This document shows, in pieces, positions 13,705 to 26,215 of a DNA stretch of 64,000 nt. Both the position numbers and the translations under genes were made by a program. Where the stretch lies: positions 558,001-622,000 of the forward strand of contig NBAZ01000012.1 of NCBI GenBank assembly GCA_002794735.1, in the 5' to 3' direction. The notes under the pieces were generated by a model, which searched no databases, was not told the DNA's origin, and saw only the letters and a program-made list of their open reading frames with translations. Source of the DNA: Pyrrhoderma lamaoense. Taxonomy: Eukaryota > Basidiomycota > Agaricomycetes > Hymenochaetales > Hymenochaetaceae. How positions within the stretch are numbered: the first letter of the stretch is position 1; each line of letters opens with the position of its first letter.

Positions 13705-14737
13705 TGTCTCTTCCTGAGATTATAATCATCTTCACCTTGGTAGAAAGTAAAGCGCGCACACCATTGACTATGACAGGCTTATAGCTACCATAGTGATTGA
13801 CCTGTCTATAAGCGACTATGGGCGCTATTCAAAGTGTTATGCATATAAATCAACAACCCTAGGTATAAAGCATAGCCTTGGGTTTAGAGATAACAGACCG
13901 CGGAGTGGTCTATCAACCGAGTAACTCCCACAAGTTAGTAAAGCTCTAACTTAGTATGTGTTTTCCCATTAATATTCGATGATTAGATTCATTGATGTGA
14001 AAGTTGGAAAAATTACATTGATCCTACCGCTCTTAGCTTCTAAAAGGAAAATATATGCAAAACGAGGTATTCTGGGAGTCATGTGATTCTCAGTAGAGAC
14101 CCTTTTTAACTCCAAGCCAAGCTTTTTTGCTATCAGAAACTGAGAAAGTCCCTTGTCAGGCCTGAATTCTCTTTTTGTCAACCTGTCTCAAGTTTAGAAG
14201 TGCATTGTAACGAAATCTATACAGTAGAGATAACGCTGTTGTTTGTGTTTGCTGTTGATCATGAAAAAGCTGTGATTGCAATTCTGGTCTGTTTTCTCAT
14301 ATCTCGATCTTAATCTGCTTTCTCTCCGATACATAGTCGAAGCTCTACATTAACACAAACTTACATTACTTGAACTTCTCATCCTTCTACATTATATGAT
14401 GCAGAAGGTTCATTTCCCGTAATGCGACAAAGCTAAAGGCTAGGTGGCTAAGTATCGAAGACTATGAAACAGGGTTTCTAACTTAATCAGCATTAGCTAT
14501 CTGCTTAAATTGAAACGTATAATGGACACTATTGGATCTTTCTCCAGCTCAATAGGAGTCGAATGAAGTATATGGCAAGCTTCTCTTACGTTTTTTCCTG
14601 TGGTGCATATTCTTGAAATTGAACGCACACGCAATGCTATAAAAAACATAGTACACGTATAAAACCCATTTCCGTAGTCAAATAATCATAATGCAAACAC
14701 CTAACAGAAGCAGAACTTGGCTGCTAGTATAACTTAT
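13705..14737. other. spacer between tandem copies A and B
   Basis: Upstream flank of copy A and downstream flank of copy B. A stretch at about 13730-13830 minus is open and could hold a further upstream exon of copy A (donor GTACGT at its end near 13697), but no start codon in frame was found. The segment 14384-14465 matches the flank of copy A at about 12110-12190. Nothing else recognised. Confidence 0.4.
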
Positions 14738-15790
14738 GCTATCGTGGATGAGGCGTGGCCGATTCGCAATATGACGGAGGGGGTCCCATATGACTCAATA
14801 ACTAAGGCTCGCCCCGAAGTAAAACCGGAACCGGAATCGAGCCTACGAGAGCTCTTAAAGATTCGGCATCTGCTTCGAGTCTAGGCTCCGACTCTGCCAA
14901 TGGATGTGGTAGAGGCACGTTCGGGGTATTGGATCTATTTTCTGTAAGGCTCTGACGTCGTAACTCTTCTTGTTGACGCATGTTTGCCATCTGTGCTTCA
15001 AGATATCCAATACGTTGCATCAACGTTGCAATATCTGGTCTTTCAGCTTGAGTGCGGCCACTATTCTGCCCATTAGATGTTGTGCTAATATTCTCATTAA
15101 ATCTGACGGTAGGAGATGGTGCATCTTCGGCGGTAGAACTCGGTCCCTGATGAGCTGTACTCAGAGACCGGTGCGATTTGCGATTTTTACCCGCCTCTAG
15201 AGAAACGGTAGGATATCATGTTAGCACACTACGAAAAATTTGATTGGGGGGAGGGGTAAAGTGTTGAACGTCATTAACCTTCCTTTTCTTGTCTTTTTCG
15301 TGCAGCTGCTACGACGCATCCGACGACAGGCCCAATACTGACTACAACTACAACTATAATAATTGCTAACAAAGTTGTTGGAGATTCGTCTGATCGGCGG
15401 GTTATTGTCTTAGTTTGATAGATGCTCGTCAAAGCTTAGACTCAGATTGTGGCTATATGACAGGGAATATATACATATGATCATATATTATTTAGCCATC
15501 TTCATATGCAAACATAATATGCACAAAATTATGGCCACCAGTTCGTTGATTAATATACTGGTTTGTCTTTTTATTCTGGACGCAGCCCTCGTCTCACGTA
15601 ACTCGTGTCAGAAGAAGAAGGCATAGTACGATATGAAAGCCACGATAAATTTCCGTGCAAGACTGAGGTATGAGAAAATATGTCATGAGCGCTAAGCACA
15701 ATCAGTATACAGGTCAAGGGGGCTCACCCTTATCCCAAGGCTCAAGCTCACACAGACAAAATACAGAAAGCCCTTACTTTCCCGGAGCTA
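14738..15790 (-). pseudogene. degraded tandem copy B of the PPxY membrane-protein gene
   Basis: Paralogue of the gene at 12468-13704, in the same orientation about 2.25 kb away. Matching pieces: an N-terminal end (ELEPWDKG, donor near 15728), a membrane exon about 15290-15430 with a Val/Ile-rich span following RRSDESPTT, and a C-terminal exon 14802-15196 with the shared coiled-coil block (YLEAQMANMRQQEELRRQ) and IPVPVLLRGEP. Three lesions are visible. A TAG at 14802-14804 replaces the CAG of copy A right before the tail, although PPPSY is still legible beyond it. One base is missing relative to copy A just before LTSIYQT in the membrane exon. There are stops in frame ahead of ELEPWDKG. Best read as a decayed duplicate. 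Confidence 0.55.
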
Positions 15791-18039
15791 ATCGGAACTT
15801 TGTGAAGAACTTCGGATCACTAGTTTAAAGTTGTAAATCTTTCTCTGATGTATAATCCCTACTATGAGCGTGTAGATATGGTATTTTAGTTTTGTAGATG
15901 AGAGTACACTAGTTAAGGTCACTATACACTTTCTCGCACTCTCTGTGCACTACTATCTGGAACTCAGACTAGTCTTTACGTTGATCATGACTATATTTCT
16001 CTCAACTAAAGAGAGGGGAGCACGCACGTGCTAGATTGAGAGTTGACACAGATCTTCGTGCCTGGAACTCTCATTGGCGAAGTGCTAGATAAGTAACGTT
16101 ATTGAGAAGAGCTAAATATGCATGATAACCCATATCGTGTTATGGAGTATAGACACTTCAGATGATAAAAGTAGGATAGGATTATGATATTACTTGTTCA
16201 GTTAAACGTAAGGACCATACTGTACACTCTTATGAGCAAGCTAATGGATGTTACTGAGAACTTTTATTTTATATATTGTATACTATATTTTATATTCACT
16301 ACTCAATGAATGGTGATTACTAATAAGCTATTGCACAGGAAAATAAATACAAGTAAATAATTCTCGTCATCATGTGACCAATGCTGCTACACGCTAAATT
16401 AGAAGTATACGTAACTTTGAACTTTAACTTACAACTTTACATTGCTAGCCTATACCCGCCTTAGATCCAAATGGAATCTCTACTGAAATCTCGCTCTGAT
16501 GTCACTCTGAGTATTCTAAACATTGACTAGTAACACTCATTACAAATCACAGCTACACATATGCTGGGCATATCAAGATTCTTCGATGGACATAGTTTAC
16601 TTCAGCGTTTTTGGCATCTCGCTCCGATGCATGTTCGTTGTACATCTTCCCTTCGAAGCTATCAGAATCTTAGTCGATTTTAGATTAATCAGATCGTGAT
16701 TATAGCAATTTAACTCTTATTAATGACACAATATAAATAACCTCCGATATCTAGCTGAAACCTCTACTTTCAAAAATGTCTTTCTTGCATATCTCATGTA
16801 ATGATATACACAAGCTCTCACGTGAGGGTGCTCCTCGTCAGTCACTGTGACTCGATAAGATGTCATGTAAGAGAAGATTGCAGATAAGAGTATATATAGC
16901 TTGATTCTTATGTAGGAAGATGATGCGGCCAGTTATACTCCATGTCTTAACCGAAATAATTCTGCGCGATTCATAGCCATAGACGTGGGAGAGGGGGAAA
17001 GATACAAAATTGAGCCCCAGCATTGAAGGACCTTGTGCAGTCACTTATAGGCATGCCTGGTATAAGCTATTGTCCTCCCTTGCCAGGGATCTGTGGCTTT
17101 CAGACATATATCCGCCAATTCAGGATGCTTGAGAGAAAGTTAGCTTGCTAACCCCTACCTCAACTCCAGAAAAACATGATTGAGGAATTATTAACTATTT
17201 AAACTAGCTATTGGCTAATCATTGCTTAAGATTTTGCTTGTTTCCGTAGATTGGAGGTTTGCCGAACGAAAACACAGGACCTATATACAATATTCCTGCG
17301 TATTATCCCTTGATAAGAGCATCTTGTCTTAGATATGATTGACTGAAGAAGGGGGAGGTGGGAGTACGTAGGTTCGAAGGGAAATCCTAAGAGCAAGATA
17401 ACTCGTCGTGATAGCAAGTGTCTACATGGAGATGAAATAACATCAAAGTACTAGCTGGTTAGCTATTCACGGTCAGCCACAAGATTCTCAAAGGATGGAG
17501 CAGTATCCCTGTGCTAGTCACGACACATTATAAGTCAGAGTTCGAACGGAATTTCGCTGATAACATCGTGTATATACATGATATCAATCTACTGTATGAT
17601 TTAGTGTTCTCCCGAGGCGATGACATTGATGAGTAAATAGAATGGAGCTACAAATTCTATTGATGCTAGTGCTCGTCAACTTTCTGGAACCGGAAATTAA
17701 AAACTGCGAGATCGTTCAAATCAAACCAACATCAAAAGGGCGCTGAAAAGATCCCCTTCTACTCCCGGTATTTCCAAATTGGTAATTCCCGAATGATGGG
17801 TGCGACGGTATTACAAATAAAGCAAGGGTTCCATCAATAATTAGAGATAATAGGCATGATAGGGTATCCATTGTTTCAAGCTAAGTACTTCGCGCGTAGT
17901 CAGATCACACTATATACTACAAGATAATATCGTTAGAGAAGGAAGATACAGAGATATGAAGATGAGTAGATAGCAGGTATGGTATTCATGGTTTAATTAC
18001 AGATAGTGAGAAGCGGAGAGTTCCAAACATGATGGAAGT
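15791..18039. other. AT-rich intergenic region, no gene seen
   Basis: About 2.2 kb of AT-rich DNA, dense in stop codons on both strands. The longest frames (16838-17044 and 17226-17417, minus) have no motif and no splice-consistent neighbours. The right end near 18000 is the 3' flank of the signal peptide peptidase gene. Confidence 0.45.
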
Positions 18040-19532
18040 TTACATATTATCCTTTATTAACTCTTGAGTTGGAGGCCTTCTTCTTAAGCTTTCCTCCGCA
18101 GAGTCAGAATCCGTCGATGATTCAGACGTAGTTTCCTCTGTATTACGTTTATTGATATCAAGGCCCTTTTCTTTAGGCTCCTTTACAGTTGGTATCCCAT
18201 CCTCCCAGTTCCAGGCAAGCATGAGTTCGTTTCTTGCATATGCAGTAAGTAGAAAAGATAAAATACAAGCCGGACTAGATATCCATGTTCACAGTTAGAT
18301 GATATATAATCAAGATGAAACCACGGTTCACATACCTTAAATACAGTAGAGCTGGTTGACCAGTGTTGAAGATGTTCATGACACTGATAGTTGTGATTAG
18401 CCCGAGTACATAAGCTATGAGTACAACAGTGAAATATGGCTTCTCAAAAGGCTTGTGAGGTGTCTTATGTACTGAGTTACTGAGATCAAAGCGCAAAGCT
18501 AAAGAGACAAACGTCCCAGGGATAACGATATCACCAAGTCCTAACATAGTAAATCCTCTTTCAGTGGAGAATAGATATGACTTCGGCCAAACAATTTTGA
18601 TTGGCAAGTCGAGGGACGTTGCAACCTTAACCATCTAGAGATGATAAATGTTTATACGTTATGATAAGCAGATCGATGGACGCATAAAAGACATACAACT
18701 TCCGTTCCAAAAACCCACCAGATATCGTACAAGAACAGACCAGATAGTAAGATTGTACCCGTTCGGAACTTATCAAGCTTCAAGACAGACAGAGCAACAT
18801 AAGCGAATGAAAGGGCCAAGATATTCGAGATCAGCGCAGATTTTCTGCCATCCGACAGGAATGAATACAAAAAAGAGGGGATCAAAGAAGGGATTAAGAG
18901 AAGCAGTGAAGGGGTCCGAAACGCTATCAAATCATAATCATCTTCACGGTATATCGTCCATTTTTTAGTACTGTTCCATTTCTTTCGTCCAGAAACGATT
19001 TGCTGAGACAGATGGAACACTGGTTTGATATCATTCTGTTAAGTTTAGACATAGATGTATAGAAATATTGATCCCGTACCCTCCAAACGCTAGCAACCCC
19101 TGCAAAAGTAAAGTACCAACCAAGAAGCCAATTAATCCATCCTTCACCAAAGACTTTAACTACTAAGTATAATCCGAATAAAGTGATAGAGCCCAGCTAC
19201 ATATATGATTTACATCATAAGATACTAAGACTACGCTACAGGAGCACAGCGACCAAGCGACTCACGATTGGAAACCAGATTGCTTCAGACGACGTGAGCC
19301 TTTCGTCTGATTCTTCATCATCTGTATCACTGTCACTAGCATCATCTTCACTAGTTTCCTTCTCTTCCTTTTTACTACGTTGTGACTACGCCTAGGTTCA
19401 GCGCTCAGATTCTGAAACAAGCCCAGAGACACTAACTTTAAGTGATCCAAAGGAGCCTGTGTAGACTGAAAATGTAGCTAAAGTCAGGATGCCTGCATAA
19501 GACGATAGCAAGTGCCAGTCTTGCTGCGACAT
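18040..19532 (-). CDS. signal peptide peptidase (intramembrane aspartyl protease)
   Basis: Exons (minus): 19437-19532, 19266-19385, 19080-19196, 18697-19035, 18336-18634, 18040-18274, giving 401 residues in one uninterrupted frame. It cleaves remnant signal peptides and some tail anchors inside the ER membrane. All family signatures are present: the catalytic YD (FLYDIWWVFGTEV, near residue 217), the catalytic GLGD (MLGLGDIVIPG, near residue 257) and the PAL motif (GQPALLYLSPAC, near residue 320). There are about nine hydrophobic segments. An acidic loop (DDASDSDTDDEESDE) lies between the first two, and the tail is hydrophilic and Ser/Glu-rich. The start MSQQDW leads straight into the first membrane-proximal segment, as in other fungal members. 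Transcribed divergently from the bestrophin-like gene. Confidence 0.95.
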
Positions 19533-19887
19533 GGCCGTCGGAGCGTAGGGAATCAATTTTTGTCGACGTGGCGATGACTATATCTCTCCGATCACAACTG
19601 GTCCCTGCTTACGGTAACGCACGGGCGGCGACCGTCGAAGTTTGAAACTGATGAATTTTAACAAAATTATGTGGTACAAAATAAAAAAGGGAGGATGATC
19701 AGTAAAATCACCCTCACATCTAGAGTGATCTAGCCTCAAGGCACTCAGGCAAATCACCATATAAAAAAGTTGGTTGCTCCCAGGGAAACCTTTCAAATCC
19801 TCTCAAGCTTCTCTCCCTTCCTTTTGACACTTAACCTTCCACAGTCACTCTCTCTAGACCCGCTTCACTACTTTCATTTTATCTAAA
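19533..19887. promoter_or_regulatory. divergent intergenic promoter region
   Basis: 355 bases between the start codons of the signal peptide peptidase (minus) and bestrophin-like (plus) genes. It must hold both core promoters. A pyrimidine-rich stretch at about 19800-19870 lies directly upstream of the plus-strand ATG, typical of fungal 5' leaders. No specific binding site is claimed. Confidence 0.5.
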
Positions 19888-22109
19888 ATGGTCACTAAGA
19901 ACCCCATGTTTATGCAGTGGTCCTTCAAAAAGTTTCAAGCCACAGTTATCAATGACATCTGGCCGGAAACCATGTTCTTTTCCCTGGTTGCAACTAGTAA
20001 GAATCTTTCATTCTCCGTACTAATGCCTTTCTCAATGAAAATCTATGTAGTGGTCTCTCTCGTTTCAAAAAAGACGAGTCATAGCCTAGGTATCGCAGAT
20101 ACTATGTTTACTGTGTTCGGTCTGGTATTGGGTCTTGTAGTGTCTTTCAGAACATCTTCTGCTTATGAACGGTGAGAAGGCAACCGTGATGGCTACCTCA
20201 GTAATTCTCATAACGTATAATCATGATATCAGGTACTCCGAAGGCTTGAAGTTATGGACTACTATAGGTCTCACTTCAAGGAATCTTGCCCAAGCAGTGC
20301 GTCTGCTCCATCATTTAACGAACAAGTACTAAACAATGGCTTAGATTTGGATTCATGTGCCAAACGACCGGAAAAAGAAGCATATCTCCAGCGAGGAAAC
20401 CGGAATCCATGAAATTCCGGCGGGGCAAATCAGGCTCAAGTCGGTTATAGAAAAGAAGTCAATGATCAATTTGGTTAGTTTTTCCACATTTTCTTTATTC
20501 ACGCATATATACTGACTAACATCTGAATAGATTCAGGCATTTTCCGTGGCTGTTAAGGTGCGTAACGATAGCATTAAGTATCTATGTAAAGCGATGCTCA
20601 AAGAATGACTACCGTAGCATGCTTTACGTGGAGAGGCTGGTATCTACTATGAGGACCTCTACTCGCTCATCTGTTTCCTTCCGCGATTTGCTTCACGTCC
20701 CCCAATGGTAAACATTGAAACTGACGTCCTTCCTCTTTGGCAAGCAAGTGCCCTTGACGATCCAAATTCTAGCTCTGCAAGCACGATGACCGGACACACT
20801 TTGGCGCGGACGGCGTCTGCTCCTGGTGATGAAAAGGAAATGAAGGATGCAAAGGGAATGATCTCCGGAGACATGTTTGCACCGACATATCTACTTCCAA
20901 AAAGCATCAAAAACGATCTTCGGACCAGATCACATTCTGCCTGTGGTATCCTGTGATAGAAAACTCCGCCCAGCTAGAAACCACCGGGTTCTACTTTGTA
21001 CGACTACATACCGCTACTGATCATCTTCAAGCCTCTCATTTGGATTTTGCGCTACATGTATCGTAAGATTCGGTCTGGAAAATACGCTATTGCTCGTCCG
21101 GAAAGCACAGGTACCCGCGATACATTCGGACGGAAGCGCAAGCCCGTTATTATTGAATCAAGCGTGCCACTCGAAATCACACTTTTCCTTTCAAGTTATT
21201 TGTCGTACCTGATGAAGGAAGAACTAATTGCCCCTACACTTGTCGGCTCAATTGCTTCTGGAATATCCACTCTTCAGGATACAATGTCAAACTTAGACCG
21301 TATCCGATCGAGCCCAATCCCTTTCGCTTACCAGGCTCATCTCCGCATGTCAATGTGGTAAGTCAATGTTATAGTTGTCGATTTTCCACTGTAATACTTA
21401 TAGGATCTGGATAAAGGTTATATCTCTTCTTCCTTCCAGTAAGGCCATTTATCATATACAAACAAATAGACTGTACATAACATTGGTAATCTTTGCAGTT
21501 TGAGATCTATAACGATTTCGGATATCTCACTATCCGTAAGTTAAATTCTCATAGAACTAGGTACTTATACTTATTAAAATTCCTCATAGAGCAACGGCAT
21601 TTGGCGCCTTCCTTCTTCTTGGTTTCCTTGAGATTGGGCAGGAGATGTACGCAATACTTTGCTCCTTGTTTTCACATGAGACACTAACATCGCGAAACAG
21701 TGAGGATCCATTCGGATATGATGCTAACGATCTTGGTACATGGTTCTCTCTTAAAACTCATATTGTCTAGCTCTTAACGATTTTGTAGACCTTGACTACT
21801 TCTGTTTCATGATACAGCGTGAATTAGCTGAAATTACTGCTGTAAGTACCAAAACTCCATTCTCGTTAGCAACCTACTTATTACTGCTTCTTGTATACAG
21901 CACACTTCTCCGGATCCTAGCACTTACTGTTTCGAGAGCTGGAACCATCCATTCGCCCCGGCGATCATCGTAGTGCTAAGCAAATGCTTGAAGATGTCGA
22001 GCACTCATATCATGGACCTGATACGGGGATGCTGAGTATTCGCAGAACACTCTTGATGAGCTGGCGTTCAACTGTAAAACAAACCGCAAAACACCACACT
22101 GTTCGGTGA
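19888..22109 (+). CDS. bestrophin-like (UPF0187/YneE) anion channel protein
   Basis: Exons: 19888-20171, 20233-20296, 20345-20473, 20531-20557, 20618-21357, 21417-21438, 21499-21535, 21592-21646, 21701-21735, 21789-21841, 21921-22109, giving 544 residues once two frame breaks are allowed. Family blocks visible: VFGLVLGLVVSFRTSSAYER, the W-x-x-IGLTSRNLAQ region, RGEAGIYYEDLYSLI, PLEITLFLSSYLSYL, the pore-side block GFLEIGQEIEDPFGYDAND, and LDYFCFMIQRELAEITA. Several exons are very small (22-37 bases), yet phase matches at every junction. Breaks: one extra A in the A5 run 20899-20903, and one C missing at about 20981. Both are in the variable loop and are probably sequence errors; a young pseudogene is the alternative. 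Bestrophin homologues are chloride/bicarbonate-type channels; the membrane is unknown. Confidence 0.88.
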
Positions 22110-22588
22110 ACAACTGACTGGCAACTTCTTACGCATAAGCAAGTACACATACACTATCTAGCTCTCACAACATGCCGCATAAGGACAATATTTTCATATT
22201 TGCATATATATTGGGATAATTAATTCATGTTATAATTTGTATTTAAAGGATACGAGCACTGGTGCCGTATATACATAACTTTTTTGCTTACATCGGGTTT
22301 CGGTAACACATGGTTTTTCTTCATAAATAAAAGTTGTTCAGCTTCTTCCTTTCGACCCCTCTCAAGAGGCGTTGGGTATGTCTTCAATCATGTTGAAAAA
22401 TCAGGTCAGTTATCAGAATGTGAATCCATCTCCATGGACGAATTTTAGATACACTATTGATGGGTGAATGAGACAAGAGATCGATCAGTGTGTAGACTGG
22501 GAGCCATGATGTAGCAGAGTCAGATTATGGACAGTTGAAGATAGAGTACTTCTTTAAGGATTTTCTCAGACGGATTGAAGCATACAAC
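22110..22588. other. convergent 3' intergenic region
   Basis: Space between the converging bestrophin-like and MND1 genes. AT-rich, consistent with two 3' untranslated regions. No gene seen. Confidence 0.5.
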
Positions 22589-23685
22589 CTAGCAGATATC
22601 TTCAAAGTCTTCGCTAATATCGAAAGAGGTCCTAATTTCGTTTTGATTTACCCCGTATTGGCGCGATATATAAGAGACGAGGATGCCAATATTATCTATA
22701 AGAGAGAGGTAGTTAGAGAAAACAGCGAAGCAAGCAGGAGGATTACCAGTCCATCTGAGAGCAGCTTCATGTGCAAGAGTAACAGCTCTTCTTTTGGCTT
22801 CAATCTTTGCTGGATCACATGAACCATATTGAGAAAGCTCTTTTTCAAGTTCAGAGAGCTTGCTCTTAGCCACTGCGAGTTCAGCTAAGGCGGATGTTCG
22901 TTCAGCCTTAACAAACATGCATATGATCGAACTGTTAATGGAGGATATCGGTCGAAACAGATGTACTGAGCTTACACTATCTACTCGGGCCTTCTTCTCT
23001 ATCTCAATATTATTTCTCAGATTCTGAAGCTGGTTCTGTAAGTCGAGGCGTTTCCCCTTTGCTGTGTCTAGACGGCTATTCATCTAAAGGAATAGGATTA
23101 GATATTCACGAAAGAAACAGATAATCTACCTACAAGAGCACCACGCTGAGACGGGAAACTCCAGAAAACTAGTTGATGAGATGTTGAATAATTGAGACTT
23201 TGATTATAAGATGTCGTTCTTACAATTGGATGAACCGATCTTATCAGCTTGAACAAGGCCATCGTCAACCAGACTCTGCAATACCTCCTTCACGGACTGG
23301 GAGACTAATCAAGGAGAAGTTATGGTATAACTAAGGGTGGCATATTTATCTAGCTTTATCAAAGAGCCTACCAATCCCTTTACTTTTCGGCCAAGTTTCT
23401 CCAGCTCTTTCAACTAGGTAGATCACGCCAAGCACCAGATCAATTGGTGAAATAAACATTAATGTGATACAATATCTACCTGAAAGAAGTCCTTCTGAAG
23501 ATGCAGTTATCGAACGATAGTTCATAAATTAAAAGGCTAGTACGCGATATGAAAACGTACGGTTTCATGAAATATCTCGAGAAGCTTTACTCGCTTCTCT
23601 TCCATAGAAAGCCCTCTAGGTGCCTGTTAATCAATAGCACACTTTAATTCATTTCACGCATTTCCGAGATACTGAAGTTCACCAT
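22589..23685 (-). CDS. MND1: MND1 meiotic recombination protein
   Basis: Exons (minus): 23683-23685 (ATG only), 23561-23623, 23480-23494, 23372-23413, 23224-23296, 23134-23168, 22976-23083, 22747-22906, 22589-22695, giving 201 residues, the usual size for Mnd1. It works with Hop2 to stimulate Dmc1/Rad51 strand exchange in meiosis. Recognisable: RGLSMEEKRVKLLEIFHET, KDFFQ (a 15-base exon), LKELEKLGRKVKG, VKEVLQSLVDDGLVQADKIG, FFWSFPSQ, a central leucine-rich coiled coil, and the C-terminal RWTDNIGIL block. The first exon is inferred: an ATG directly followed by a GTGAAC donor gives the family start M-APRGLS. Nine exons in 1.1 kb is dense even here. Confidence 0.92.
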
Positions 23686-23935
23686 CGCTGTAGTGACTGC
23701 TTCGACCTGATTAGATAACCTTCGGGAGTTACAAGTTTATAGGCACGAGGAAGAACTTGAAGAGGTCATCGAGTAGTATCTGACTGTTACTGTATTCATT
23801 TGAGTTGAAAGGTAAATATAGATTCGGAAAGTTCCGAGCTCTCGCTTTTTGTGAGGATCTCCAATATATCTTTCACTAATACGAATGGGAAAAATAATGA
23901 CCATGAAATAATATACAGAGTGCTAATAAATACTT

Positions 23936-25557
23936 TCAGTAGCTTCCACCACTAATACCACTGAAGCCGGTAATTTCACTCGCTTTTCCACCAGTAACCG
24001 TTAAATCGCTCCAGTCCCATGTTCCTGTGCACGAGCCGTCCCCGCAGTTGACAGCGACCCTTACGGCGTCATCATTAACCTCGATAGTGTTTTCTGAGCC
24101 GACGAAATTAATATCGGAGATAACGCAGCCATCTCCAGGGGTGCCAAGAGTGTCTGGATAACTCTGATCTATGATTACACCGAACTCACGAATGCCCGTT
24201 CCCGTGTTTCCCTGTCAAAAGATTGGAAGTGCATGAATTAACCTTGAATGGTGCTTGGTTACAGTGTAGGAAACTTACAGAATAAGTAACATTTGTAACA
24301 CTGGCGTCTGTAGCTGTAGCCTTTGTCTTGATGCGTAATGCTTGATCGCTAGACACGAGAAATCAGCGGATAGGCATTTTATTATAAGATATATGAACAC
24401 ATACTTATTAATAACTTTGTTGTTTGTTATTACGACACCTGAGACTGTAGCATCAGAAGAAATAGATCCAATTGAAATACCGTGCCCTCCGGAACAAGTA
24501 TTGCCCGTGAAAACGATATTAGAACCTTTATTTATGGCAAGGCAGTCATCCTGATTCATAACTGTATTTCCAGAGATGGTCTAAACGAGTATGAGAAAAG
24601 AATCAATGACTTAATATTGAATCAAGGCGCACCAAGTCCGTAGTGGAAGCGTCGAATCCGTCTGTATTGTGACCAGCAGCTAAGCCATCACTGTTAGCAT
24701 TTGGCTCATCTCCTTGGGCTTCATAAAGGAAGCAATTAGCACTCAATTTATACACGCATTTCTACATCCTGATACTCACAATTATCGACAGTGCAACCGG
24801 AGATAGTAAGAGGCCGGGATTGGAAACACTGAATACTCTCTGAGGGGAGTTTTTGACAATGAGGCCAGAGAACGTCCCAGAGATCCTTATCCTTGTAACG
24901 AGAATAAAAATGGTTAATTACATTCGGTCAAGATATTGGTAGTAGGGATAAACTAACTTCATCATGGGATCAGGTTTAGTGACACCACCATTGCCACCAA
25001 GTCCATCCTATCTGGCTGATGAGTACGCACAATCCTCCTTCATTCTCACAAAGCTTACCCAGTAGAACGGTCCTCCGCCGTCAAAAATGTGACCATTTCC
25101 GTTGACTAATGAGGAATGCATATCATTTGAATGCAATTCTTGTTCGTACGAATAACTCACAGGTAATATCATCACCGCCTATTGCAATACAGAGTTAATC
25201 CAACAGAATATATATGATACTGGCTCCAATACTTACTGATGGTGAAGAGAGGTCCATCCCAAGACTTGTTACCGAACAAAACATCCCCATCTGTGAAGGT
25301 TGTTCGATATGGAAACTATTGGTAGAGAAAAAATACATCTACATACTCAATGTAACAGTCGATCCATCTGCAAGATCAAGTTCAAACCCTTCTCCAGCAG
25401 GGACCGTAAAACCATTGATCACAACAGTCGTACAACTTGATGCACTAGATGCGTCATCCAAGGAGTTGATTGTCACTGTACAGTCATCCGCACGCTTCTT
25501 TGGTGCCGCTGCTGCCAGTGAGACGATTCCTAGTACAAGAAGTAAACTATTGAGCAT
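23936..25557 (-). CDS. secreted endopolygalacturonase (GH28)
   Basis: Exons (minus): 25347-25557, 25237-25290, 25162-25179, 25059-25105, 24958-25007, 24780-24891, 24633-24718, 24405-24580, 24279-24348, 23936-24211, giving 366 residues with one base restored. It hydrolyses homogalacturonan in plant cell walls. A signal peptide ([19 protein letters not shown]) is followed by a dibasic KR Kex2-type site. GH28 catalytic motifs are in order: [23 protein letters not shown] and RIK, and the end resembles [10 protein letters not shown]. The break at about 24812-24818 (GGCCGGG) shifts the frame between FSVSNP and [10 protein letters not shown]; one added base restores everything. Another reading would be a recent pseudogene, but all catalytic residues are intact. 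Tiny exons (18, 47 and 50 bases) are usual for basidiomycete GH28 genes. Confidence 0.92.
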
Positions 25558-26215
25558 CTTGGTCTGGAGGGCAGATATAAACGGTCCAAACTACTTTGAG
25601 GTTGAGTGCGGTACATGTTTCTATTTATATGAATCCAGTATATTGAAAGCCCTGAGGACCATACTATAGCGCGGAAAAAAACATAACTTATGAGAATGTT
25701 TTTTGAAGAAGACGGGCCGGGCGAAGTCTTGTCAATATCACTTTATTTCTCCGTGAGGAAACAAGTAATATGAGGAAATACCCATTGTAGTCAGGAGACA
25801 GATTCTGTCGAATATTGTTTTCTACGATCAGCAAATTAGGAATAACGTTCTATTTAATTTCGCAGTACATGTATATGTCGTGTCGCTTCTGGCCATACAG
25901 ACTTCTTTCTCATTTGATTCTATTTTTATATCTGGGATATGCTTGTGCGTTGAGTGCACACATATTCATGAGTTGGCAGTTTAAAGTTTTCCCGAACAGA
26001 GAGACTACGTTATTGACGTTGATCATTGAACGGACCGTGCAAATTATTTGAGCTCTTCGAGGCGGATGAAGTCACTAAGTATAATAGTATTGAGGCCGAA
26101 ATATGGTAGTGGTAACTATGAGTCTCTAAAATTAGATTGTTATTTGAATTTGTTTTGGTGCCAAAGCATTACACGTCGGCCTCGCTGTCGCGGGGATTGG
26201 ACGAGGCTCTTTGAC
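25558..26215. other. divergent intergenic region polygalacturonase/GET1
   Basis: 658 bases between the two divergent start codons. AT-rich; contains short open frames with no motif (25815-26051). Presumed promoters of both genes. Confidence 0.45.

Noticed and set aside
21411..21535. Apparent third frame break in the bestrophin-like gene before FEIYNDFGYL
   Set aside because: Using the later acceptor (GATAAAG, exon from 21417) gives WLYLFFLPFEIYNDF in frame, so no lesion is needed.
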